DNA of 64,000 nucleotides from Amia ocellicauda (GCF_036373705.1 NC_089863.1:8531857-8595856); one strand, 5' to 3'; counted from the stretch's first letter, positions 35,866 through 47,919 are shown. The notes: generated by a model from the letters alone, not told the origin. Numbers and translations are program-made.

Positions 35866-38791
35866 ATGGATGTCTTGTACGCCCAAGTGAATATTTTCAA
35901 TAAGAAGGGGAAAGAGCGCAAGCTGGGTGACACAGCAGGTAAGATGATTTGATTAAATACACATTTCTGAATCTTGATGACCAGGATTGGTAAACTAAGT
36001 CGTTGGGATACTTCAAATATTGAATTCCCTGAAGCCATAACAACTTGTGCACTTAATTTGCAGTATTGACTGTGGATTAATGTTTCACAGTTTCTAAAAG
36101 TAATCCACCAGTTTCAATCCATCGATGCCTTTCAGGATTTTAAAAGACTTGAACTTAATCCTATTTGAAACCTTATTTATGAATTGCTTATATGAATCAA
36201 AGTCAGAAAAAAATCAAATAACCTATCCATATCCAAGCAACAATACACATTTTAAAGCATTACAAAAGTTCAGTAATAGAATCAGTTACAAAATACAATA
36301 AATATACTGAACAAAAATATACACCGATCAGCCATAACATTATGACCACTGACAGGTGAAGTGAATAACACTGATAATCTCATTATCATGGCACCTGTCA
36401 TTGTGTGGGATACATTAGGCAGCAAGAACATTTTGTGAAGATTTTGATGTATTAGAAGCAGGAAAATGGGCAAGCGTAAGGATCTGAGCAACTTTGACAA
36501 GGGCCAAATTGTGATGGCTAGACAACTGGGTCAGAGAATCTCCAAAACTGCAGCTCTTGTGGGGTGTTCCCGGTCTGCAGTGGTCAGTACCTATCAAAAG
36601 TGGTCCAAGGAAGGAAAAGCGGTGAACCGGCGACAGGGTCATGGACGGCCAAGGCTCATTGATGCACGTGGGGAGCGAAGGCTGACCTGTGTGGTCCGAT
36701 CCAACAGACGAGCTAAAGTAGCTCAAATTGATGAAAAAGTGAATGCTGGATCTGATAGAAAGGTGTCAGAACACACAGTGCATCGCAGTTTGTTGCGTAT
36801 GGGGCTGCGTAGCCACAGACCAGTCAGGGTGCCCCCCTGCTGACCCCTGTCCACTGCCGAAATCATCTCCAATAGGCACGTGAGCATCAGAACTGGACCA
36901 CGGAGTAATAGAAGAAGGTGGCCTGGTCTGATGAATCACGAGTTCAAGGTGTTGACTTGGCTTCCAAATTCCCCAGATCTCAATCCAATCGAGCATCTGT
37001 GGGATGTGCTGGACAAACAAGTCCGATCCATGGAGGCCCCACCTCGCAACTTACAGGACTTAAAGGATCTGCTGCTAACGTCTTGGTGCCAGATACCACA
37101 GCACACCTTCAGAGGTCTAGTGGAGTCCATGCCTCAATGGGTCAGGGCTGTTTTGGGACCTACACAATATTAGGCAGGTGGTCATAATGTTATGGCTGAT
37201 CGGTGTAAATGCAACATGCAACAATTTAAAAGATGTAACTGAGTCACAGTTACAGGGCAGTGTGGTGACGTGGTTTGCGGATGTGAGGCCGGTTTGACGT
37301 TCTGCCAAATTCTCTAAAACAATGTTTGAGGTGGCTTATGGTATCGAAATGAACATTACATTATTTGGCAACAACTCTGGTGGTCATTCCTGCAGTCAAC
37401 ATGCCAATCACACACTCCCTCAAAACATCTGTTGCACTGTGTTGTGTGACACAACTGCACGTTTCAGAGCGGCCTTTTATTGTCCCCAGCACAAGGTGCA
37501 CCTGTGAATTGATCAAGCTGTTTAATCCGCTTCTTGATATGACACACCTGTCAGGTGGATGGATGATCTTGGCAAAGGAGAAATGCTCACTAACAGGGCC
37601 GTAAAACAAATCTGTGCACAACAGTTTAGACAAATAAGCTTTTTGTGCATATGGAGAATGTTTTATCCAAGGCGACTGATAATATGACCCCTTTATACAG
37701 CTTTGTTTTACTTATTTGTATTGCTAATTTATTTTAGAACATGAAGTTACCTACTCTGAAGTTCAGACTGCTGGACAGAATTCCTCACAGTCACCCATAG
37801 TACCAGGTAAGAGATGTTTAAAGCTAATTTCCCTTTGGGTGTAAAATATTATCAACATTATCGGGCAAATGTAATATTTTCTAAATAATTTCATAAATGC
37901 TTTAACACAATATTGCTTTTAATAGAATATTAGTTAAATATTCTCATGAAATTGTAAACTGACAATATTTGCCCCAACTTTGGCATCTCTTACAGACAAT
38001 ACTCCCCCTAAGACAGCTGAGGGTCAAGCTGCCTCCAGACCTTATCTGACAATATCGCTTGCAGTCCTGTGCTGTTTATTGGCAGCGATAATTATTGCAC
38101 TTGCTGTATTGCGTAAGTATCGTTACAAACCACAGACAGTCAATGTGTGACTTTACACATAGTGCTTAGACAGCACTTCGCAGTAGCTCTCAAGTTCAAA
38201 ATGAAGAACTAAAGGCTGATAAATTTAGAATTAATTCACAATGTTCCTTTTGAAAGGAAGACACTTAAGTACTGTAATAAAGAACATTTTAACATTCCAT
38301 TGTATAAAAAGGAAAACACAAATGTTGTCATATCTTGTAGGCATTTAGGATATATTTTAGCACCTCTAATTATTTTCCATTGTTGTTTTTGTTGTTGATG
38401 TTTTGATTTTCTTTGGTATATTGCAATAGTATGGAAGAGCATTAGGGTCACTTAAGAGAGAGAAAAAATATATATATTTTGAGAAAAAAATTCAAAACTT
38501 TTGAGAAGAAAAGTGAAAAGTTTTGAGATTTAAAGGCAAAATAAATTTTTGAGAAAAAAAATTGAAAGTTCAGGTTCAAACACCAACAGCGTCGATATGG
38601 CGTCGATAGGGGACTGGGTAAAACCCGAAACGCCGGAACAATGGAAAGATTTACAAAGACATCTAAAACAGAAAAATACTTATTCTGGGCTTTCAGAAAC
38701 GTGTGTTTTAATTGCAAATATTGTATTACATAATGTAATAATATTAATAATGAACTTTAATACTAATAATAACATTAACAACACCAATACA

Positions 38792-38858
<67 letters not shown>

Positions 38859-41800
38859 CACATTTTCTACAATTTGTTAAACTGAACAGGATTTGTAAAA
38901 GTAATAGTGGTATTAAGGTGCAATAGTGCTACAACAGTTTCATGCTGGGGAGCCATTTGTCGGACTGGGAAGAGACAACCAAATAAGTGTCCCCAATGCC
39001 ACAAGTTTGTGTCTTAGATTGGGTTGTTAGCTTTCCAAGGGTTGCTTTCTAATATTGAAAAGACAACTCCCCAAAATCATCATAGTCCTTTTTAAGGTAC
39101 AGTAGTTTTTTGCTGGGGAGTTATTTTTGGAACTGGAAATATACACCCAAAATAGTTTACAATATTTGTCCATTCGAGTGATTAATAAGGCTTATTAGTG
39201 TTCTAAGGCATACTTTTCATTACATTACATTATTTGTCATTTAGCAGACGCTCTTATCCAGGGTGACTTACATTTGTACCCATTTATACAGCTGGGCATT
39301 TTACTGGCGCAATCTAAGTGAAGTACCTTGCTCAAGGGTACAACAGCATTACCCCACCCAGGATTTTAACCCACAACCTTTGAATAATGAGTCAACCCTA
39401 ACCACTACTGCACAGTGCTGTTGAGTGCAGTAATTTAGACATCAATAATTCTCTTTTATACCTAAATTTCAGTTCAATACAGCTCTACACAGTCTTTTTA
39501 ACTTCACGATAACCTTCTCCTCATCTAGAACCCATTTCGGGTTTTACCCAGTCCCCTTACAACACCATATCGATACTGTTGTGTTTGAACCTGAACTTTC
39601 AACTTTTTTTCTCAAAAGTTTATTTCGCATTTAAATCTCAAAACTTTTGACTTTTTTTCTCAAAAGTTTATTTTGACTTTAAATCTCAAAACTTTTGACT
39701 TTTTTTCTCAAAAGTTTTGAATTTTTTTCTCAAAACATATATATTTTTTCTCTCTCTTAAGTGGCCCTAATGCTCTTCCGTACAGTAGAGACTTCCTGTG
39801 GTATAATCCAACAATAGCATAAATACCAGTTGATCATTAAACAAATAATTACTACACTTCTATTCTCTAACTTCTAACTGAAAAAAATGTATGTAGTTAA
39901 ATTCAGTTTTCAAGTTTCAAATGTGTTTTTCAACTAAGTTCACAGAAGCCAGAAAGACAAGACTAATGCTGAAGAGATTTCACAACTTAAGAAAAAACTA
40001 CTTTTGCAACTAAATATTTCATTAACTCAAGGTAAGAAATGTTGACATGTTGCTCAGCCCTAGTATAGGCCTAAATGTTCATTCCTGGGTGCGACTGTTT
40101 CTATTGAACATTTATCCACTCAATAACCAAAGATACAATACAAAATAAAGATGGTGTTGTATTTGTATTTTGCATGTGGTGGGTGAGACAATGTTTAGAA
40201 CTGTTTAATGGAAACTTAAACCTTTTCATTTTAATTTAATATAGATTTTTGAACAGCTAACAAAAGTGCAGGTGAATGGAGAAAACACAATATGTCTTGC
40301 AACACATCTCTAACTGAAGTAAAACTAAATGTGAAGACGTACTGAGAAAATGCAGAATAATTACCCACCGTGACCCCTGGGAGAAAACTGCATTTGTGCT
40401 GTATAAACTGCTAGAGGAGGGGATTTTTATAAATAAACATATATATATATTTGAAAATGCAGCAGTAACGCAAAGGGGTTATGCCTATTATATTACAAAT
40501 GTAACTGAAATATATCACTTTCTCTTTTCACCTACCTCTCTAGATTATAACTGTATTTAATTACGACCCTGACTAGGTTATTAAAAACGGTTTTGCATTT
40601 AAATTCATTACACACTTTTACAGAAGATCTACACGTTTAACAAAATGTCCAAGCAGGATTCGTTTTTTAAAAGCATGACAAAACCCATGCTAGTTTTGGA
40701 TAAATCAAAATATTTCTACATGATTTAAACCAACATGCCACAGATTTGTGAGCTGCTTAAATAATCAATTTTAATTTGAGGTTTAGTGTCATTAATGTTG
40801 CAACTCATCATACATCTCCCAATATACGTATCTTACCAGTTTATGATCAAATATTTTCATTTGAATACAATTGAAATATACTTAGTAAGAATGAGACAGA
40901 CTATATCAACTGCCTAATTCACAGTGTGAGAACTTGTAGTATTGATCAGCAATTAATTTTGATCGAAGTCCAATGTAGTTGCTGATCAATACTAGACGTT
41001 CTTACAACATCTATGAGTTAGCTTGACATTCACCTCTCTGTTTCTGAATCTGCAGGAATGACTGGATATTTCTGTCAGAAGCCTTGGGTGCCATTTCATA
41101 ACAGATGTTACTTCTTCTCAACTGATGAGATGAACTGGACCAGCAGTCGTGATAACTGTTCATCAAAGCAAGGACACCTTGTCATCATAGAGACTGCAGA
41201 GGAGCAGGTACTACCTAATCTTTTTTTTTTTTTTTTAGGTAGTAAATGACAACAAGGTTGGCCATTGCCTGGGCATAAACATTACCAGGAGACTCTGAGT
41301 TGCAGTGAAATAACAAGAAGTACATTTTATTTACAATAAGTAGCTAGCGAATAGCTCTTGGTCAAATACACACGAGATTACAAATACAAAAGAGATTAAG
41401 GACACGCTCCTGAAGGTGAAGCACGTCCATCTAGCTCAGCCTTCTGACTGGCCCACTTCTCTCTCCTTTTAAACCGTGCACAGGTGATTTAAATCAAATG
41501 AAATCACAATGGCCTTGTTAACTTAAACTAAAAGTGTCAAACATAACTAAGGTAGCAATTAACAAACTGTTTTGATGTAAATTGCAAAATAGTACTAATT
41601 ACTAATTACTAATAACACTATGTAGCACAGTTTATGTTTCTGGGTAGTAAGTGTGATTTCCTAATTGCTTATGCCTCAAAAGTATAGAAAATGTATATTA
41701 TTCCCCACAAACTTTACTTTTGTGACCAGGACAATGATATTTTGAAATTTAACCATTTCCAATGAGAAAACGGGCGAATTTGTGTCTTTTTGTTCACATA

Positions 41801-43049
41801 AAGTCAGAAAAAAACAACATATGAAACCAAATGAACATGTATTTATACTACAGTAATACAAAAATGGCTACAAAAGATTTAGAAGTGAGTAGTTTTTTGA
41901 CATTTACAATTTTTATATTACTTGGTCTTGGACAAGGATTGTCCTGGTCTTGGTCTTGACTTGAGCTCAGATAAGGTGCAGATACTCGACTCCCATGGGA
42001 AACCCAATACTCTTCCAGTATAAACATAGGTAACAGAGATTATAGTCATTTTGTTTGTCTCTCCGCTGTGCCTGATGTTTCCATTGACTCGTATCATCAT
42101 AGTGACTGTACTGAACTTGTGCTTTTGACTTATTGATTGATCATAAATAAAATAACAAAATAAATCGCCCAGAACGGGTCTTCTGTAGTGGGCAATATGA
42201 AGCAGCAGAGTGAGGTGAAGGCAGGGCCAGATATCCTACAGAAGAAGGGCAGAGACCATGAGAGAGGGGTGAGGAGAGACAAGGGTTGGGCAAAGGTGGA
42301 GTGATTTTGTGTATTTAGTGAGTTCTAGATAAGCAAATGCAATTCATACTTTAAATAAACATGTTTATTATTTTGTATTGGTGTATGTTAAGTCTAGTTT
42401 TGTTTCTGTCTTCATATTTAGAAATTTATTGAACACCATGTATCTAGACCCAACTGGATCGGACTCACGGATCTGAAGAAGACAGGAGACTGGTGCTGGG
42501 TAGATGACACGGCTTTAGGCAATCTGAGGTAAGAAGTACGATTATTTCGAATTCTGAATCTTTCTTGTTGATTTACAAACTGTAAATATTTCCATTTAGT
42601 CTAGATGCATTTCCAGCTTCAGCATTTTGACCAAATTAAAATGGCTATTTTGCTTGGTGCACTTCATGCATTATACTGTATAGACATTAATGTGATGAAC
42701 TGGATGGTGCTGAGGGAAAGTATTTATGTCTCTTCATCAGTACAAAGACATGTTTGATTAAAATATAGTATTTGTATTTTTTAAAACTCTTATAAAACAA
42801 TTACACATTTTCAGTTACATTTTAAAATAAAATGACATTACCATTTTAATGCATAGTATTATTATTTTTCTTTTCAGATACTGGAGTGACAATCAGCCTG
42901 ATAACTATGATAAATATTCTGGTACTTCTGAGGTGGAGCACTGTGCAGTGATGAGAGACATCGATGGTTTAAATAACTGGAATGATGCATTGTGTTCACA
43001 CAATAAAGGGAGGGTGTGTGAGAAGGAAGCTGAGAAGCTGGAGACATAG
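35866..43049 (+). CDS. ITIM-bearing type II C-type-lectin-like receptor, copy 3
   Basis: Exons are 35866-35938, 37738-37806, 37996-38112, optional coiled coil 39975-40031, 41056-41207, 42422-42528 and 42878-43049. The tail motifs are VLYAQV and VTYSEV. The membrane segment is identical to copy 1. The lectin domain ends with [15 protein letters not shown] and NWNDALC, so the Ca2+ site is kept. The usual stalk exon (40257 onward) carries an in-frame TGA and has no donor. Joining exon 3 to the coiled-coil exon, or straight to the lectin exon, keeps phase 1 and gives about 248 or 229 aa. The AATAAA of the other copies is altered to AATACA. This may be a short-stalk receptor or an early pseudogene; transcript data would decide. 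Confidence 0.75.
36322..37205 (+). pseudogene. Tc1 transposon deletion derivative, copy II
   Basis: It has full terminal repeats (left CACCGATCAGCCATAACATT, right AATGTTATGGCTGATCGGTG) and a TA duplication. The transposase N-terminal half is open from 36466 ([20 protein letters not shown]) to a frame break near 36840. VAWSDESR follows in another frame, then a jump to [20 protein letters not shown]. The middle catalytic Asp region is deleted. It inserted into the older Tc1 relic of receptor intron 1 (motif TACTGAACAAAAATA), in copy 3 only, so it is younger than the gene duplication. Confidence 0.88.
38432..39779. mobile_element. Long-TIR element in intron 3 of copy 3
   Basis: The left arm (38432 to about 38630) begins TGGAAGAGCATTAGGGTCAC and goes through iterated 'cttttgaga' words to 'gactgggtaaaacccgaaa'. 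The right arm (about 39535-39779) is its inverse and ends CTAATGCTCTTCC. Copies 1 and 2 have uninterrupted sequence here (near 5784 and 25805). An (ATT)n tract and a V-SINE-like tail lie inside. It has no transposase, and the target duplication is not clean. Confidence 0.7.
39222..39425 (-). mobile_element. V-SINE-like element
   Basis: The order 'cattacattatttgtc', 'tagcagacgctcttatcc', 'gtaccttgctcaagggta' and 'accactactgcacag' is the conserved fish V-SINE/L2 tail arrangement. It is nested in the long-TIR element. Confidence 0.7.
39975..40031 (+). CDS. Coiled-coil stalk exon of receptor copy 3
   Basis: This is a phase 1-1 candidate exon (57 bp) with donor G|GTAAGA. It encodes [18 protein letters not shown] with leucine/isoleucine spacing typical of a short coiled coil. 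The acceptor (AAG|AG) has a poor pyrimidine tract, so use of this exon is uncertain. The counterparts in copies 1 and 2 are broken. Confidence 0.45.
40257..40356 (+). pseudogene. Broken stalk exon of receptor copy 3
   Basis: The acceptor 'gaacag' and the start [11 protein letters not shown] match the stalk exons of copies 1 and 2. A 2-bp loss in the 'acatgcactgag' block creates an in-frame TGA at 40343-40345. The donor position reads 'gaataat' instead of GTAAGC. The exon cannot be used without truncating the protein before the lectin domain. Confidence 0.8.
41260..41925. other. Extra intron DNA in copy 3, no gene seen
   Basis: This is copy 3-specific sequence between lectin exons 1 and 2, beginning after a poly-T run at 41220-41236. 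It has no recognised repeat and no coding region. Confidence 0.35.
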
Positions 43050-43489
43050 ATCCATTAAAGGAGTATGAAACACCTGTACCCAGGGCCCTAGAGTAACTAT
43101 TATAGCACTCATTGCTGCATTGCTCTTTTGGTTTGTTCAGGTTTGTTAATATTAATACATTTTGTTGTACATAGTCTATATGCAGACAGCTTACTATGAT
43201 TGTAATTATCACCCAGTGAAGAAAATGTCAGTGCTGTAGTGCTGCGTGCATCACGCACCTGTGTGAGTGGCAGGGAAACGTGTAAGCAGTTAATTTGACC
43301 TGTGTTTGATTAAATGTGGAGTTTCATTGTGTGTACATTTTTGTCAGGTGACTAAGCCTACATTTTATATGGCTGTTTCCCAAATGTAAAATTTTCTAAC
43401 ATGTCTGGCTCTGTGCCAGTGATACAAATTCGCAACTGATTGTACTTTTAGTATGCAGTACAGCTGTTAGCTGTTGGCTAAAATCAACT

Positions 43490-44090
43490 CCATACAACAT
43501 AAATATTTAAAATAATTTCCTTGATTAAAAAAACTTTATTCAACTACCAATTAAACAAGTAAATATCCAGTACACACTGCGAGACATAAGAGGATAAACC
43601 CACACTGCATACCACTGCAAATGGACTGTTCAGACAGGCCTGTTAGTCTTATTACACATGTTTTCAAAATACTAAAATGATGCTTAAAAGAATAAAATCT
43701 GTGTGGTGTAGTGTTGTGTGTTCTATCTGCTTAGCTCATGTAGGCTATGTCACAGTTGTAGCAGCTGCATCACCTTGTGGTTTATAGAGGAACTAGGACC
43801 TCAACAGCTGAGCTTGCAATCATTTACAGTCCCTCTCCAATCAGGATCTTTTGATCTATGGTTTTGACACCCCAGACAGACAGAAGCGTGAAATCAACAA
43901 AAAGGGAATTAAGTATATTTTATTATTTCTTATGAAGTCTTAAATCAATATGAAAAATAAATAAATAAATAAATAAAAACTCTTCTCTTTTCCAACAGGT
44001 GAGTTTTAAAGAGGTACAGTAGGCAGGGAGGCAAGGCAGGTGTACACATGTTCACGGGGACCTGAGAGTGATTAATGGCTTCAGGTGTGG
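43490..44090. other. Intergenic, no gene seen
   Basis: AT-rich DNA after the last receptor copy, with an (AAAT)n run at about 43951-43976. No gene is supported. Confidence 0.4.
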
Positions 44091-44094
44091 TCGC

Positions 44095-44215
44095 TGTTAT
44101 TATTAGTATGCATTTCTTATCTGGCATCCTTATCTAGGGTGACTTACACAGGATACAAGAGCAATACAAAAGTGCAATAATACAGTAAAATACAGTTTTT
44201 AGTCTTGTGTGGGGG
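44095..44215 (-). repeat. L2/V-SINE-type tail
   Basis: TTATTATTAG is followed by 'ttatctagggtgacttacac' and 'gcaatacaaaagtgcaata', a decayed copy of the family tail. Confidence 0.5.
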
Positions 44216-44461
44216 AAAATAAGTATAAAATAAAATACAAGAACAGTCAAATTAAATAAAAACAACCAAATAGTCTACATACAGACTTAACTTTCCAAGG
44301 CCTGTCAAAAAAGAAAAGGGGAGCTCATTCAGGCTGCTTCTCTTCAGATTTGTTTATAGCGGAAGGAGTCGTGAACCGGAAGTTAGAGGATATATGCTGC
44401 AGTACCCGAGGTCACCACTAGAGTAAAGCAACAAAACAATATAATACTATGTACAGACATA

Positions 44462-44537
44462 CAGCTCTGGGAAAAATTAAGAGACCACTCCAAGTTCAGC
44501 AATCAATGTTAAGTGGTCTCAATTCTTTTCAGAGCTG
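44462..44537. mobile_element. Minimal Tc1-type foldback (76 bp)
   Basis: CAGCTCTGGGAAAAATTAAG at the left pairs with the reverse of 'aattcttttcagagctg' at the right, leaving a tiny loop around 'ttcagcaatcaatg'. This is the known fish Tc1 terminus type 'cagctctgg...aagagacca' reduced to its ends. Confidence 0.7.
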
Positions 44538-44635
44538 TGTGTACAGTTCTCAGAACATCCTCTAAACCAAATGTGTGTACAAGCCTCCACAGGGTCGCGT
44601 CCGACTGCGTTACATCAAAAGGCTGGGTTGCCGAT

Positions 44636-46110
44636 GTAACCTTGATTACCTGAAAGACAAAATGCTCGGATGACAAAGGTGCCACAATTTTCTCCTGTCC
44701 TGATTGGTCAAGTCCAAGATCATTCACATTGGTCAAATGTATATGTCTAATTCTGATTGGTCACACACTAAACAATGCCAAGATCATTGTAGATGTATTC
44801 GTATTGATCAACATATTTTTTTTATTGGTTCTTGTATTTGACCTTTACAGCCTTCAGTTTCAAGAATTGGAGCAATTTGCATTATACCACCCTGCATTCA
44901 GTACCTTGCCTTGATTTTATTATAATTTGTATTGTAAAGGTCAAATACAAGAACCAATTGTTTGGTATAAGAACATAAGAAAGTTTCCAAACGAGAGGAG
45001 GCCATTCAACCCATCATGCTCATTTGGTGTTCATTAATAACTAAGTGATCCAAGGATCCTATCCAGTCTATTTTTAAATGTTCCGAAATCGACCACATCG
45101 CTGGGGAGTTTATTCCAGATTGTGACGCCTCTCTGTGTGAAGAAGTGTCTTCTTTTTTCTGTCTTGAATGCCTTAAAGCCCAATTTCCATTTGTGTCCCC
45201 GGGTGTGTGTGTCTCTGCTGATCTGGAAAAGCTCCTCTGGATTGATGTGGTCGATGCCTTTCATGATTTTGAAGACTTAAATCAAGTCCCCACATAGTCT
45301 CTGTTCCAGGGTGAAAAGGTTCAGTTCCTCAGTCTCTCAGTAGGACTTTCCCTTCAGACCTGGAATAAGTCTGGTTGCTCTCCTCTGAACTGCCTCTAGA
45401 GCAGCGATATCTTTCTTGAAGTGTGGAGCCCAGAACTGCACACAGTATCCAGATGAGCTCTAACTAGTGCATTGTACAGTCTGAACATCACTGCCCTTGT
45501 TCTCAATTCTACACTTTTGACAATATACCCTAGCATACCCTAACAACATTGTTTGGATGGAGAAAGTGAGTGAAGAGTCCATGTAGACTCCTAGGTCTTT
45601 CTCATGGGTTACTTATTCTAGTTCTATTCCTCCCATAGTGTAATTATTGTGGACATGTTTATTACAAGTGAAGAACTGCATTTCTTTACCTGTGTGTCTG
45701 TGGGAACAGGGTCACTGTCTCACTGTCTCACTGTGCTTTGATTCAGTGCTATAGTTCAACCCTGATACCCAGAGGAACAGAGTCTAATAAGAACTAGTTT
45801 TCCCCAGCAATTTGGGCTTGATATATCCAACATAGTCCCCATTATATGAAACATTACGTATGCCTTAATTTTCCCTGGTTTAACCATATATAGGTTTTCC
45901 TAAGGAGTTGTCAGGCAGAAACCAAATTTCCACTCGTCACAGGACAGATATGTGGGCCTGTTATCTTTCTATCCAAGGATCATATCCAGTCAGAATGAAC
46001 ATATACATCTGACCAATGAGAATGATCCCAGGACCTGACCAATCAGGACAAGCATACACATTAGTCCTGACAGAGAGAAAGTTGTGGCACCTTTGTCATC
46101 CGAACAGAGA
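44636..46110. repeat. Long inverted repeat enclosing a CR1 fragment
   Basis: The left arm (about 44670-44762) has 'cggatgacaaaggtgccaca' and 'cctgattggtca'. The right arm (about 45990-46105) reads back the same order. A second, perfect inner pair ('attggttcttgtatttgacc' near 44824 and its complement near 44938) lies inside. The centre is the CR1 piece. The origin is unclear. Confidence 0.6.
44966..45700 (-). mobile_element. CR1-type LINE 3' end
   Basis: On the minus strand the frame 45264-45034 reads EELFQISRDTHTRGHKWKLG, then RRHFFTQRGVTIWNKLPSDV and a LDRILGSLSY tail, the reverse transcriptase C-terminal signature of CR1-like LINEs. Upstream parts are frameshifted. It is 5' truncated. Confidence 0.75.
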
Positions 46111-47856
46111 AAACAGTTCCCGATTTTGCAAAAAGAGGGAGATCCGTCTGTGTACTGTGAGCTTGGGCTGAGACAGGCAGGCACACAGGAGCCCATTGGC
46201 TACTCTGCTCAGACTAATGTCTTCACTGCTTGATGGTTTATTGTATTTCTTTTTACTAACCTATATTTTATTTATTTCCTGACTTTCTAGCAGGGCCCCA
46301 CTGCAGATGGTTTCGGTCTCAGTTGGGCTTCCTGCATAAATAAAGGTTTTGATTGATTGGCTATTCTGAACTTAAAAATACACTATGGTTCATACAGTGT
46401 CAGTAGCATCAGCTATTACTATTTAAGTCAAGGATGCCCAACCTTTAATGCCTGGATAGTCAATTACCAAGTTATCACAAATTGTGCAGCACAACTGTTC
46501 AGCGTGCCATGTTTTCGAATCACTATCCCAGATTAAATTCTGGATTTGACCTGTCTTTCCCCCGGGGTGTAATGCCCAAATTAATAATCTCAATTGCTGC
46601 ATGAAAATGTACATGATAATTGGTATGCAGTTGGGGTGATAATTGTCAGAAGGTGAGCAGAGATACAAAGGGAGAGACAGGGAGGGCGAGGAGCTCAGAG
46701 ATAGAGCTGGGGTAAGCGCACAAAGAACTGGTTCAAACTGGAGGATTTAAACTACATGAACCCGTGGGCTTCTGCTATTGAGACGAGTGACTTAGAGACA
46801 CTACTCTGAATGACAAACGTAACACCGCCTCCTGTCTGTGCAGTGTCTTTCCCTCTTATCCCTGCTGCATACAATTTGTATGGGTTACATATTGTGTTAG
46901 CTTTATTTCCTTCTTGTTTGTAAATCCAATTCCATTATATTTAACTTATTTCCCTCCCCTCCCCTCCTCTAATTCTACATTAGACTATACAAACTTCCCT
47001 TGGTTAAGTTCAGCTATCTAGCACAATTAAACCAGTGTCCTGATTAGTACCTAACCTTTTTAGTGGATGATTATTATTTGTATAATCTTTGTTGTCTTTG
47101 CTAGATGTATTATATGTATTATAACTATTACTGTTGTCTGTGTTTGAGTCACAGATGAGAATTTTGCATTGTGTGGATTACGTTATATATTTATGGGGTT
47201 ATATGTTGAAGACACTGAGTGTGGTACTGCATATAGGGGGAGCTGTTTTGTGATCTGATTTATGCTGCTAGTATCTGGTCCACTGGGATAAATGCTATAT
47301 AGTTATATGGTTATATTAATCAATGAATGTGCAATAAGGCAGGGTGGGGTAATTAGTAATGTACTGAATGGGTGATGAGATATTGTTTTTAATTAGTGTT
47401 TTATCTAGAGTGAGTTTTTAATTCTCTTGTATCCATCTTTATAAAAAGATTAATTCCTTTGTCTTATCTTGTTTGTTTTTCTGCTTTTAAAACACCCACA
47501 CAGGAAACCCCTTGGCAAGAAAAATGCCACCTCAATCATTAGAATTTTCCACATGAATTGTAGTCAGTGGCTTATTTGAATAGTCAAGGTATTATCAAGG
47601 ATTTGAATTATATTTGCCTGGCATTCAGTGTTTGAGTGTTGAAGTTTCTCTTTCACACCTAGGGACTTGCATTGTAAATCCCTTCACTACGAGATTAGCA
47701 TGCCATTAACAGGTTTAGAAAATGCGCTCAGGCACATCTTTTGGTCAGAATATCTTTTCAAGGAGATATAAGGAGCTTTATCGAAGGCGACTTACATGGA
47801 TTTATAAACACTAGCTTACTATTTAAAACAAATACACAGAGTAAGGAAGAAAACCA
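46111..47856. other. Intergenic, no gene seen
   Basis: AT-rich unique sequence with short frames only. No domain, repeat end or splice pattern can be supported. Confidence 0.4.
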
Positions 47857-47857
47857 G

Positions 47858-47919
<62 letters not shown>

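Noticed and set aside
40910..41000. Inverted pair 'gaacttgtagtattgatcagc' type in copy 3
   Set aside because: A short hairpin (about 30 bp arms) without flanking duplication or a second copy in the window; too little to call an element.
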